From assembly GCA_964372165.1 (NCBI GenBank), contig CAYJPT010000050.1, positions 1-15,133 of the forward strand: 15,133 bases of DNA, in the 5' to 3' direction. The notes below the pieces were generated by a model. It worked only from the letters and a program-made list of their open reading frames with translations. It was not told where the DNA came from and made no database searches. Source of the DNA: CAYJAD01 sp964372165. Its GTDB lineage: Bacteria > Desulfobacterota > Desulfovibrionia > Desulfovibrionales > Desulfovibrionaceae. Positions 1-6,562 of this stretch are shown piece by piece. Position numbers and translations under genes: made by a program. The first letter of the stretch is position 1. Each line of letters begins with the position of its first letter.

Positions 1-60
1 TTTTTGCAAACTTTTTTACAATTTTCACAAAATTGTACTGAAAAAGTAATTGTGCATGGC
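1..60 (-). repeat. Copy 1 of the GTCCTGCAC inverted-repeat family (truncated by window edge)
   Basis: Read on the minus strand, positions 55 down to 1 match 10727-10781 with about five differences. The outer end here is degenerate (GCCATGCAC at 60-52 against GTCCTGCAC in the other copies), and the far end lies outside the window. The core is a long imperfect hairpin with a GTG loop and a 3-nt bulge. Two of the differences from the 10722 copy form one base pair of the stem (C-G here, T-A there), so pairing is preserved. It lies beyond the feoB terminator. Confidence 0.75.
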
Positions 61-138
61 CCTTAATATATTAGTCGGCATCTTAAAAGCTTATGTATTT
101 TATATGCAGGGTGTCACTGTAATTGAACTCACAAAAAG

Positions 139-165
139 TGCCCTTAGTACAATGTATTAAGGGCA
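139..165 (-). terminator. Rho-independent terminator after feoB (probably bidirectional)
   Basis: An 8-bp perfect stem (TGCCCTTA at 139-146, TAAGGGCA at 158-165) is followed by CTTTTT on the minus strand and by TTTTTT on the plus strand. It lies about 70 nt beyond the feoB stop, so it fits as the end of the feo transcript. The plus-strand T-run means it could also stop transcription entering from the left of the window. Confidence 0.7.
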
Positions 166-233
166 TTTTTTATATATGCATCTTTTGTAAGTCACATTTC
201 AAAAAACAATGACATCACCAATCAATACAATTA

Positions 234-2234
234 TTATGAAGCTGTAATATGGTATTTTGCATTGGAAATTATATTTCCCTGTTTTGTTAAATACACTAAA
301 AGAGCGAGCAAGGCGATAACAACTATAAGTCCAGGAATAAAGCCTGTGCCCACTGTACCAATAGTAATGAATGTACCCACTTGATAGACCAAAAATGCCA
401 CAACAAATGCTGTACCAAATTGTAAACCTATGCCAGAAAACAACCACTTTCTGTTTTCCATTTCGGCATTCATGGCACCTATGGCAGCAAAGCATGGGGG
501 AGTAAACAAGTTAAACATAAGATATGCCAAAGCAGCCGCAGAAGTCATACCCATAGTTTCAGCAACGGTTGAAGCACCACTTATAAGGGCTAGTTCCTCT
601 GTGTCAATAAAGTTTGTAATACCATAAACAACTGCTAATGTTCCAACTACATTTTCTTTAGCAATAAATCCAGTAATTGCAGCTGCTGCTAATTGCCACG
701 CGCCAAATCCTAAAGGAATAAGCAAGAATGCAAACGGACTTGCAATAGATGCCAAAATGCTTGTTCCTTCTGCTCCTTCAGCAACAACACTAAATGACCA
801 ATCAAATGTTTGCATAATTTGAACAAGAGCGTTGCAAACTAAGATAATGGTAGCAGCTTTTATAATAAAAGCCTTACCACGTGAAAGCGTTGACATGGTG
901 GCTCTAAATAGACTTGGGAACTGATATTCTGGTAATTCCATAATGAAGAAAGAGCGCGCATATTTTTCACCTGTAATAATTTTAACAAGGTATGCTCCAA
1001 TAATAATAAGTGCTATACCTGTAAAATACATGCTGGTACCAACCCAAGGTGCATCGGCAAAAAATGTACCTGCAAATAGGGCAATTACCGGAAGTTTAGC
1101 ACCGCAAGGCATAAATGGAGTAAGCATGGCAGTTGTGCGTCTTTGGCGTTCATTTCTGATGGTTCTTGTTGCCATTACACCCGGAATAGCGCACCCTGTG
1201 CCAATAACCATGGGTATAATTGATTTACCTGACAGACCAACAACCTTAAAAAATCTATCCATAACTAAGGCAACACGTGCCATATAGCCGCAGTCTTCTA
1301 AAAGAGCCAGTAAGAAAAACATAACCATAATAAGCGGTAAAAATCCAAGCACTGCTCCAACACCACCAATTATGCCATCAAGTAAAATCGCACTCAATAA
1401 TGGGGATACATCTTCACCCAAAGCACCTGCAGCCCATTCATTAAACATATCAATATAGCCAACAAGCCAGTCAGCAATGAAAGTTCCAAGTGTTGTCTGT
1501 GAAATATAAAATACCGCCCACATAACACTTACAAAAATTGGAATGCCTAGCCATTTATGAGCTAAGATGCGATCAAGGCTATCCTGCATTGTTTGTGCAT
1601 TACTATTTGTATTTCGCTTTTCAACTTTATTAACAAGTGTATTTACAAAATCATAACGCTTTTTATCTGCCGCTTTTATTGCGTTTTCATCCGCATTATC
1701 AACATTTTCTTGATACGGTGCTGTTTGTTTTTTTCCTTTTAAACCAAGTGCAGTAGAAATAATCTTTTTAAACCCTTCGTTATTGGAATCTGTTGAAATT
1801 GTTTCAACCACAGGGCAGCCAAGAGCGTTAGATAGATTTTCAACATCAATAGTGATGCCTTTTTTCTCATTTAAATCAACTTTATTTAGAGCTACAATAA
1901 CTGGAATACCGACTTCTAAAAGCTGTGTTGTAAAAAACAAAGACCGTGAGAGATTTGTTGCATCCACAATATTAATGATTACATCAGGATTTTCTGTCTT
2001 CACAAAATTTCGGGTAATACTCTCCTCCGATGTAAAAGGAGACATGGAATACGCACCTGGTAAATCCACTGCAATAAGGTTTTCTCCACCAGTATAAAGA
2101 TGCTTCTTTATGCTACCTTCCTTTTTTTCAACTGTAACACCAGCCCAGTTACCAACTTTTTCAATTTTCCCTGTAATGGCATTAAACAATGTTGTTTTAC
2201 CACTATTGGGATTTCCAGTTAATGCAATCCTCAT
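234..2234 (-). CDS. feoB: Ferrous iron transport protein FeoB
   Basis: Large GTPase-gated Fe(II) permease of the inner membrane, 666 residues. The N-terminal G domain shows G1 GNPNSGKT (residues 7-14), a G2 region GNWAGVTVEKKEG, G3 DLPG (57-60) and G4 NKVD (117-120). It is followed by a helical linker and a polytopic membrane domain with the two conserved Gate cysteines, in GCAIPG (about 347-352) and MPCGAKLPV (about 375-383). It is shorter than the E. coli protein (about 770), a length common in anaerobes. The ATG at 2234 is preferred because GGAGGT sits four bases upstream; an in-frame ATG at 2246 overlaps that ribosome binding site. It is the last gene of the operon after a Cys-rich membrane peptide and feoA. 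The 255-nt gap to feoA is filled by repeats, so expression may be partly uncoupled. Confidence 0.95.
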   Translation of the reverse strand: MRIALTGNPNSGKTTLFNAITGKIEKVGNWAGVTVEKKEGSIKKHLYTGGENLIAVDLPGAYSMSPFTSEESITRNFVKTENPDVIINIVDATNLSRSLFFTTQLLEVGIPVIVALNKVDLNEKKGITIDVENLSNALGCPVVETISTDSNNEGFKKIISTALGLKGKKQTAPYQENVDNADENAIKAADKKRYDFVNTLVNKVEKRNTNSNAQTMQDSLDRILAHKWLGIPIFVSVMWAVFYISQTTLGTFIADWLVGYIDMFNEWAAGALGEDVSPLLSAILLDGIIGGVGAVLGFLPLIMVMFFLLALLEDCGYMARVALVMDRFFKVVGLSGKSIIPMVIGTGCAIPGVMATRTIRNERQRRTTAMLTPFMPCGAKLPVIALFAGTFFADAPWVGTSMYFTGIALIIIGAYLVKIITGEKYARSFFIMELPEYQFPSLFRATMSTLSRGKAFIIKAATIILVCNALVQIMQTFDWSFSVVAEGAEGTSILASIASPFAFLLIPLGFGAWQLAAAAITGFIAKENVVGTLAVVYGITNFIDTEELALISGASTVAETMGMTSAAALAYLMFNLFTPPCFAAIGAMNAEMENRKWLFSGIGLQFGTAFVVAFLVYQVGTFITIGTVGTGFIPGLIVVIALLALLVYLTKQGNIISNAKYHITAS

Positions 2235-2279
2235 AACTACCTCCATAAATTGATAGAAAAATATAAATTATTTATCTTT

Positions 2280-2356
2280 AACAGCCTGTTGCAAAAGTCT
2301 ACATTCCATAAGTTTAGCCTTAAAATGATAATTCCATAAATTTACTACAGGCTGTT
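2280..2356. repeat. Inverted-repeat unit with AACAGCCTGT / ACAGGCTGTT ends
   Basis: AACAGCCTGT at 2280-2289 and its reverse complement at 2347-2356 bracket about 57 nt. The left part contains a 27-bp block (2285-2311) that recurs exactly at 14950-14976 in the same orientation. The CTGTTGCAAA motif resembles terminal inverted repeats of some insertion-sequence families (inference). The unit abuts and shares an end with the neighbouring unit at 2347-2475. Confidence 0.7.
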
Positions 2357-2475
2357 CAAAAAATGTAAAGTGCGAGGAAGACGAAGCTTTTTTGCGGAGG
2401 GCGCGTATATAGACATACGTAACGAGAGCAAAAAACGAGTCTGACGATGCAATGTGCACTTTTTCAACAGCCTGT
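2347..2475. repeat. MITE-like element between feoA and feoB
   Basis: A 129-bp unit bounded by inverted repeats: ACAGGCTGTT-C-AAAAA at the left end and TTTTT-C-AACAGCCTGT at the right. The interior (for example GCGAGGAAGACGAAGC and CGAGTCTGACGATGC) is visibly less AT-rich than the flanks. It encodes no recognisable protein and no transposase. Its position inside the feo operon suggests insertion of a non-autonomous mobile element after the operon formed (inference). Confidence 0.75.
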
Positions 2476-2489
2476 TAATATACAAAAAA

Positions 2490-2732
2490 CTAAATGAGTA
2501 TGGCTTGTGCTAAATCCATGTCTATGCTGTAACGTGCATCCTTTATTACAACTACAAAATTATTATTAAGCCTTGATATAATAGTAATTGGTTGACCTTC
2601 ATAACAACCAAGAGAAAATAGAAAGTTCTTCATTTCTTCATCTTCGCCAGTGATGATATCTTTAACTATGTATTTTTTATTGATTTCCCCATCAATTAAG
2701 CATTTTGTAGTTTGGTCCTCAAAGTCATTCAT
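2490..2732 (-). CDS. feoA: Ferrous iron transport protein FeoA
   Basis: Small cytoplasmic SH3-like protein, 80 residues, of the FeoA family, which supports FeoB-dependent Fe(II) uptake. The recognisable part is the core segment LGCYEGQPITII (about 41-52), followed by a beta-rich stretch ending in SIDMDLAQAILI; FeoA proteins commonly end in an equivalent hydrophobic strand. The ATG at 2732 has GGAG seven bases upstream and is preferred over an in-frame GTG at 2744. It lies between the Cys-rich membrane peptide (55-nt gap) and feoB (255-nt gap). The N-terminal 20 residues are not typical of the domain and could be an extension. Confidence 0.9.
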   Translation of the reverse strand: MNDFEDQTTKCLIDGEINKKYIVKDIITGEDEEMKNFLFSLGCYEGQPITIISRLNNNFVVVIKDARYSIDMDLAQAILI

Positions 2733-2787
2733 AACGTACTCCACTTGCCGTAATATAGTTTAATAAATAATTGAAAAAATTAATGAG

Positions 2788-2937
2788 TTACGACATGTGT
2801 TTTGTGTGGGCCTTGTCACAACTTGCCGAACTTGAACACCCAACACATTTTACTCCCTTTTTCTTTTGCCAAACTATATAACCAATGGCACCACCTATTA
2901 TGAAAACTATTAAAGCTAACACTACTATATCACTCAT
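2788..2937 (-). CDS. FeoB-associated Cys-rich membrane protein
   Basis: A 49-residue peptide. A single N-terminal membrane helix (about residues 4-23, IVVLALIVFIIGGAIGYIVW) is followed by a basic stretch QKKKG and a cysteine cluster KCVGCSSSASC (C31, C34, C40), ending in a His-containing tail. This architecture matches the small FeoB-associated Cys-rich membrane proteins found beside feo genes. Their exact role is unsettled; metal handling at the FeoB mouth is the usual suggestion. The start is supported by GAGGAG five bases upstream of the ATG. It is the first gene of the operon, directly downstream of the Fur-like palindrome. Confidence 0.85.
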   Translation of the reverse strand: MSDIVVLALIVFIIGGAIGYIVWQKKKGVKCVGCSSSASCDKAHTKHMS

Positions 2938-2958
2938 AGATGCTCCTCAGATTAAAAC

Positions 2959-2977
2959 GAAATCGATAGTCAATTTC
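2959..2977. promoter_or_regulatory. Candidate Fur box upstream of the feo operon
   Basis: The 19-bp sequence GAAATCGATAGTCAATTTC is an inverted repeat with GAAAT/ATTTC ends. By hand alignment it agrees with the classic E. coli Fur consensus at 13 of 19 positions. It lies 22 bp before the first feo start codon and just downstream of the likely -10 element, where Fe-Fur binding would block transcription. Confidence 0.55.
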
Positions 2978-2988
2978 AAATTTTTCAC

Positions 2989-2997
2989 AATATAGCA
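2989..2997 (-). promoter_or_regulatory. Extended -10 element for the feo operon
   Basis: The minus strand reads TGCTATATT, an extended -10 (TGn plus TATATT). No good -35 is seen, as the upstream DNA is a run of A and T tracts. The start site would fall about 10 nt before the Fur-like palindrome. Confidence 0.4.
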
Positions 2998-3213
2998 AAC
3001 AAAGTAAAAAAAATTTTTAGTTTTTTTAAAAAAAATTTAAAAAAAACTTAAAAACAAAATGAAAGACAAAATGTTTTCGTAAGTTAAATTTTTTTGTATG
3101 ATTTTAATAAGAAACAAAGACTTCACAAATTTTTTAATTCTTCGCAAGAATTACGAAAATTTTTATTTTAAATTAATTTGTGTATAGTAATTTAATATGA
3201 AATTACTCTCTTA
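2998..3213. other. AT-tract intergenic DNA between the feo operon and the histidine kinase gene
   Basis: No coding region is visible. The stretch has several A and T tracts of seven or more bases, which would give intrinsically curved DNA and could act as an UP-element for the feo promoter. An 8-bp perfect hairpin, TAATTCTT-CGC-AAGAATTA, lies at 3135-3153. TATAGT at 3183-3188 on the plus strand is a possible -10 element just before the hairpin cluster that follows. Confidence 0.5.
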
Positions 3214-3303
3214 ACTGCGGGAGCAGTCAAGCACTGCGTAGGCACTTGTGCCCTTTAGAGTATAAGCGCAATTTATTTGCGCTGTTAAGTGCCTAAGCAA
3301 GTG
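3214..3303 (+). ncRNA. Candidate structured RNA element (three nested or adjacent hairpins)
   Basis: Hairpin 1 is ACTGC-GGGA-GCAGT (3214-3227), a 5-bp stem with a GNRA-type loop. Hairpin 2 is a long imperfect stem pairing 3232-3247 with 3287-3303, with TAGGCACTT/AAGTGCCTA as a perfect 9-bp core. Hairpin 3 lies inside it: AGCGCAA-TTTAT-TTGCGCT (3265-3283), 7 bp. The strand is unknown; plus is preferred because the GNRA loop reads on that strand and a TATAGT -10-like motif lies upstream. I cannot assign a known family. It might instead be a palindromic repeat element. Confidence 0.35.
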
Positions 3304-3313
3304 TACATTTAAA

Positions 3314-3338
3314 AAGTTGACATTAGTGATGTCAACTT
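3314..3338 (-). terminator. Terminator overlapping the histidine kinase stop codon
   Basis: A perfect 10-bp stem, AAGTTGACAT (3314-3323) and ATGTCAACTT (3329-3338) with a 5-nt loop, is followed on the minus strand by TTT, so with the stem end it reads CTTTTT. The TGA stop of the kinase (3334-3332) lies within the hairpin, so termination and the end of translation are superimposed. Confidence 0.75.
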
Positions 3339-4408
3339 AAAATACTATAAAAGAAAAGGCGTGCATTAAATGTTTTTTCGCTTTTATCAAAGTGTAGACT
3401 AAGCTCACCTTGCATTTTTTTTATCAATTCAGAAACAATAGATAAACCTAAGCCAGATGAAAATTCATTTCTATTTATATCTGCGGTATAAAGCCTTTTT
3501 GTAAGAAAGTTAATTTTTGTTGACAAATCTTCTGCAGTAAAATTCTTTACCTCAATAATAACTTTATCTCCATCTTGCTGAAGACTAAGAGTAATTTCTG
3601 TATTTTCTATTGCATATTTACTGGCATTATCAAGAAGGTTGTCAAAAACTCTATAAACATATTCTACGTTTACCAATAGTTTTAGTTCATCCAGTTGGGT
3701 TACAAAATTAACTGGATATGTTTTAAGTTCCACAATTTGTTTTAACAAAGTTATGATGCTTACCTCTTGCAAATTCATTTTTATATCGTCACTGATGATT
3801 TTACTGTATAAAAATAAATCTGAAATTAGCTTTTTAAGTCTTAAAGAGTTTTTTTCCGCTGTTTCAATATATTGATAAGCTTCATCTTTTGTAGATACTT
3901 TATTTTTTGCAAGATCTAAATATCCTATGATGGAGGTAAGTGGCGTTCTTAAATCATGAGAAATATTGGTTATAAGCATTTTCCTGCGTAATTCATACGC
4001 TCTTTCTTGTTCAATTTTTTGCTTAAGCTCATCCTTTATTTCATTCACACTTTGTGCAAGGCGTGCAAGTTCATTTGAGCCTATGACCGGTATTGAATAC
4101 ATGGCTTCATCATCTGGAAGTTTTTTAATACCTCCCTCAATCAACTTAATATAGGAAACAATTTTAGAAATTATACAAATAGACAAAGTAAAAAAGATAA
4201 AAATTGAGAATATTCCAGCGTAAATATGGTGTGTTTCTGAAATCATTACAGATTTAATGGATTGAAATAGGCTTATGCTCCCATTTAGATAAAAATAATG
4301 TTCAATACCCACAAGGCATAAAAACAAGGTTATACTTATAATTGTTGATAGAGCCATTTGCAGCAACATTGATACATATAAAGAATAGTTGCTTTTTTTA
4401 ATCAACAC
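3332..4408 (-). CDS. VanS-like sensor histidine kinase
   Basis: Inner-membrane sensor kinase, 358 residues. Two membrane helices (about 15-34 and 64-85) enclose a short extracytoplasmic loop of about 30 residues. A linker/HAMP-like helix follows, then the dimerisation domain with the H-box NISHDLRTPLTSIIGYLDL (phospho-accepting His151). The ATPase domain has N-box DNLLDNASKY (Asn261 region) and G2-box SGLGLS (about 318-323). The usual DxGxG G1-box is not recognisable; the aligned stretch reads VKNFTAEDL. The H-box closely resembles Firmicutes VanS-type kinases. It overlaps the upstream regulator gene by 11 nt, so the two are translationally coupled. The input signal cannot be read from the sequence; the small external loop suggests sensing at or within the membrane. 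Confidence 0.88.
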   Translation of the reverse strand: MLIKKSNYSLYVSMLLQMALSTIISITLFLCLVGIEHYFYLNGSISLFQSIKSVMISETHHIYAGIFSIFIFFTLSICIISKIVSYIKLIEGGIKKLPDDEAMYSIPVIGSNELARLAQSVNEIKDELKQKIEQERAYELRRKMLITNISHDLRTPLTSIIGYLDLAKNKVSTKDEAYQYIETAEKNSLRLKKLISDLFLYSKIISDDIKMNLQEVSIITLLKQIVELKTYPVNFVTQLDELKLLVNVEYVYRVFDNLLDNASKYAIENTEITLSLQQDGDKVIIEVKNFTAEDLSTKINFLTKRLYTADINRNEFSSGLGLSIVSELIKKMQGELSLHFDKSEKTFNARLFFYSILS

Positions 4409-5111
4409 GATAACCTACTCCCCATACTGTTTTAATATATTCAGGGTTTGAAGTATCGTCTTCAATTTTATTTCTAAGGTTTCGAATATGTACAGATACA
4501 GTACTTTCAGTATTAAGAATATTAAACTCTCCCCAAACATTTGCGTAAATTTGCTCTAAGCTGTATACTCTTTTCTGATTTTTTAAAAAAAGCTCCAATA
4601 TTGAAAATTCAATCTTTGTAAGCTTTATCGGAACTCCTTTTTTAGTAAGACTTCTTGCTACTAAATTCATTACCAAATCGTTATAATTAATTATATCTTT
4701 ATTGGTATCAGTAACGCTCACATAAGAAGGACTTTGTGAATACTGCCTATAACGTCTTATATTTGATTTAATTCTTGCTACTAAGTCGATAGGATTGAAA
4801 GGTTTTGTGATATAGTCATCAGCCCCAGATGAAAAGCCTGTAAACTTATCTATATCTTCTGATTTTGCTGTAAGAAAAATGATTGGTAAGTTATATTTCT
4901 TACGAATTTCAAAACACGTTTCAATTCCATCCATTTTAGGCATCATGCAATCAAGTAAAACAAGGTCTATTGCATTATTTGTATCGCTCTCCAATATTTC
5001 AAGGCAATGTAGACCATTTCCAGCCTCAAGAACTTCATAAGAATCATTTTCTAAATACAATTTTACAAGATTTCTAATATCATTGTCATCATCAACAACT
5101 AAAACTTTCAT
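4398..5111 (-). CDS. OmpR/VanR-family response regulator
   Basis: Cytoplasmic DNA-binding regulator, 237 residues, partner of the adjacent kinase. The receiver domain (1 to about 120) has the acidic pocket VVDDD, phosphoacceptor Asp54 in LLDCMMPKMDG, the switch Thr in FLTAK and the conserved Lys in ITKPFNP. The C-terminal winged helix (about 150-237) is typical of OmpR/VanR, with KLTKIEFSILELFLKN and the end KTVWGVGYRVD. The ATG at 5111 has GAGGT five bases upstream and is preferred over the in-frame GTG at 5114. Its target is unknown. It lies upstream of the kinase in the same operon, divergent from the M24 genes and one intergenic region away from feo. Confidence 0.9.
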   Translation of the reverse strand: MKVLVVDDDNDIRNLVKLYLENDSYEVLEAGNGLHCLEILESDTNNAIDLVLLDCMMPKMDGIETCFEIRKKYNLPIIFLTAKSEDIDKFTGFSSGADDYITKPFNPIDLVARIKSNIRRYRQYSQSPSYVSVTDTNKDIINYNDLVMNLVARSLTKKGVPIKLTKIEFSILELFLKNQKRVYSLEQIYANVWGEFNILNTESTVSVHIRNLRNKIEDDTSNPEYIKTVWGVGYRVD

Positions 5112-5160
5112 CACATACCTCTTTCAAAAAATCATTATTAATTTGGCCTTTTTTTTAAAT

Positions 5161-5188
5161 TTTGTAAACTCCAAAACTTTATTTGCAA
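5161..5188 (-). promoter_or_regulatory. Possible promoter of the two-component operon
   Basis: On the minus strand, TTGCAA (5188-5183), a 16-bp spacer and TACAAA (5166-5161) form a sigma-70-like pair about 50 nt before the regulator start. The match is moderate and the region is AT-rich, so chance is possible. Confidence 0.35.
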
Positions 5189-5249
5189 TTGATTTTTGTG
5201 ATGAAGCACTTTTAATCAAAACAATATAATAAATTTCTAAAAATTATGT

Positions 5250-5276
5250 TTGCATGTGTTTAAAATACGAGATAAT
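5250..5276 (+). promoter_or_regulatory. Possible promoter of the M24 gene pair
   Basis: TTGCAT (5250-5255) and GATAAT (5271-5276) are separated by 15 bp, shorter than ideal. They lie about 50 nt before the first M24 start codon, which has AAGG six bases upstream. Confidence 0.25.
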
Positions 5277-5327
5277 TACAAACAGCAATTTTGTACTTTA
5301 CAAGCACTTTGAATTTTAAGGTATTTT

Positions 5328-6560
5328 ATGAATAACACATTGCAAATTATAGAAAAACTCCCTTTAAGCGAATTAAATCGCCGCCATGACATGTGTCGCA
5401 AATTTTGTCTTGAATTGTCTCCCAATATTGATGGGTTAATGATTTTTTCAAGGCTTAATATTTATTATATGAGTGGAACTTTGGCGCATGGTTTTTTATG
5501 GCTTCCCATGCAGGGTGACCCTGTGCTTTTTACTACAAGTTCACTTGAGCGTTGCTATGCAGAAAGTCCTTTAAACAACATAGAATTTTTTAATTCTTTT
5601 GATGAATGTGTAAAAGGATTTGCATGTAATAATGGTGCAACTAATTTAAAAATTGGTGCGGAAATGGGGGCTTTACCGTGGGATTTATCCAACCAATTGC
5701 AAAAAATTCTTGCGCAACACACTTTTATCGGTGCTGATATTGTTTTATCTAAAGCCCGTTCACGTAAAAGTATTTGGGAGCTTAACAAAATACGCATTGC
5801 GGGAAAAAGACACAATGAGGCCTTATGTGCACTTATTCCACAAGGGTTAAAAGTAGGTATGAGTGAACGCGATGTTGCTAGACTATCATGGGATGTGTTT
5901 TTTAGTGTAGGACATGGAGGCATTAACCGCCTTGGTAACTTAGGAGAAGAATGCTTTTTAGGTCATATTGCTGCTGGTGATAATGGTAATTACCCAAGTC
6001 ATTTTAATGGTCCATTAGGTCTTATGGGAGACCACCCTGCAACGCCTTGCATGGGTAATGCCAATAGCTTTTGGCAAAAAGGTCAAGTACTAGCTCTTGA
6101 TATTGGCTTCATCCTTGAAGGATATCATACTGATAAAACACAAGTATATTTTGCCGGAAAAGCTGCAAATATGCCTGACAACATAAAAAAGGCCCATGAT
6201 GCATGCATTGAAATACAAGATTACGCTGCAAAAGCTTTAAAAGTTGGGGCAATACCATCGGAAATTTGGATTGATGCTAAGAACAGAGCAGAAAAACTTG
6301 GTATAAGCGAAGGATTTATGGGACTTGGTAAAAATAAAGTTCCATTTTTAGGGCATGGTATAGGATTAGTAATTGATGAATATCCTGTATTAGCTCATCG
6401 TTTTGATGAGCCATTACAAGAGGGAATGACCATAGCCATTGAGCCAAAAGTTGGCATTTCTGGTGTTGGTATGGTTGGAGTTGAAAATACCTTTGAAGTT
6501 GGCCTTGATGGTGCTAAATCACTAACCGGTCAAGATTTTGATATAATTTGTGTGGAGTAA
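5328..6560 (+). CDS. M24-family metallopeptidase (Xaa-Pro aminopeptidase/prolidase-like), catalytic paralogue
   Basis: Probable cytoplasmic metallo-aminopeptidase or dipeptidase, 410 residues. The N-terminal creatinase-type domain (about 1-150; FSRLNIYYMSG) precedes the pita-bread catalytic domain (about 155-400). All five dinuclear-metal ligands of the M24 family can be placed: D258 (LALDIG), D269 (YHTDKT), H343 (FLGHGIG), E372 (AIEPK) and E386 (GVENT). There is no signal peptide. The family cleaves X-Pro bonds or related peptides; the substrate here cannot be told. The stop is two bases before the ATG of a paralogue with the same N-terminal signature (LPLSEL..RH..CRK), so the pair arose by tandem duplication and is probably cotranslated. 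Because the second copy has lost its ligands, this gene should carry the chemistry of any joint complex. Confidence 0.88.
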   Translation: MNNTLQIIEKLPLSELNRRHDMCRKFCLELSPNIDGLMIFSRLNIYYMSGTLAHGFLWLPMQGDPVLFTTSSLERCYAESPLNNIEFFNSFDECVKGFACNNGATNLKIGAEMGALPWDLSNQLQKILAQHTFIGADIVLSKARSRKSIWELNKIRIAGKRHNEALCALIPQGLKVGMSERDVARLSWDVFFSVGHGGINRLGNLGEECFLGHIAAGDNGNYPSHFNGPLGLMGDHPATPCMGNANSFWQKGQVLALDIGFILEGYHTDKTQVYFAGKAANMPDNIKKAHDACIEIQDYAAKALKVGAIPSEIWIDAKNRAEKLGISEGFMGLGKNKVPFLGHGIGLVIDEYPVLAHRFDEPLQEGMTIAIEPKVGISGVGMVGVENTFEVGLDGAKSLTGQDFDIICVE

Positions 6561-6562
6561 GT

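Noticed and set aside
1..233. Possible CRISPR or tandem repeats in the AT-rich left edge
   Set aside because: No regularly spaced direct repeats are present; the signal is a single inverted-repeat copy plus a terminator hairpin.
943..1287. Plus-strand open frame of about 114 codons inside feoB
   Set aside because: It is a shadow of the conserved FeoB membrane domain on the other strand, without independent support.
2268..2459. Open frame of 63 codons on the minus strand between feoA and feoB
   Set aside because: It lies almost wholly inside the inverted-repeat elements, has no ribosome binding site and shows no domain. Such frames in dispersed repeats are usually spurious.
5555..5923. Minus-strand open frame of about 120 codons inside the first M24 gene
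   Set aside because: It is antisense to a gene with clear M24 motifs, has no ribosome binding site and shows no recognisable domain.
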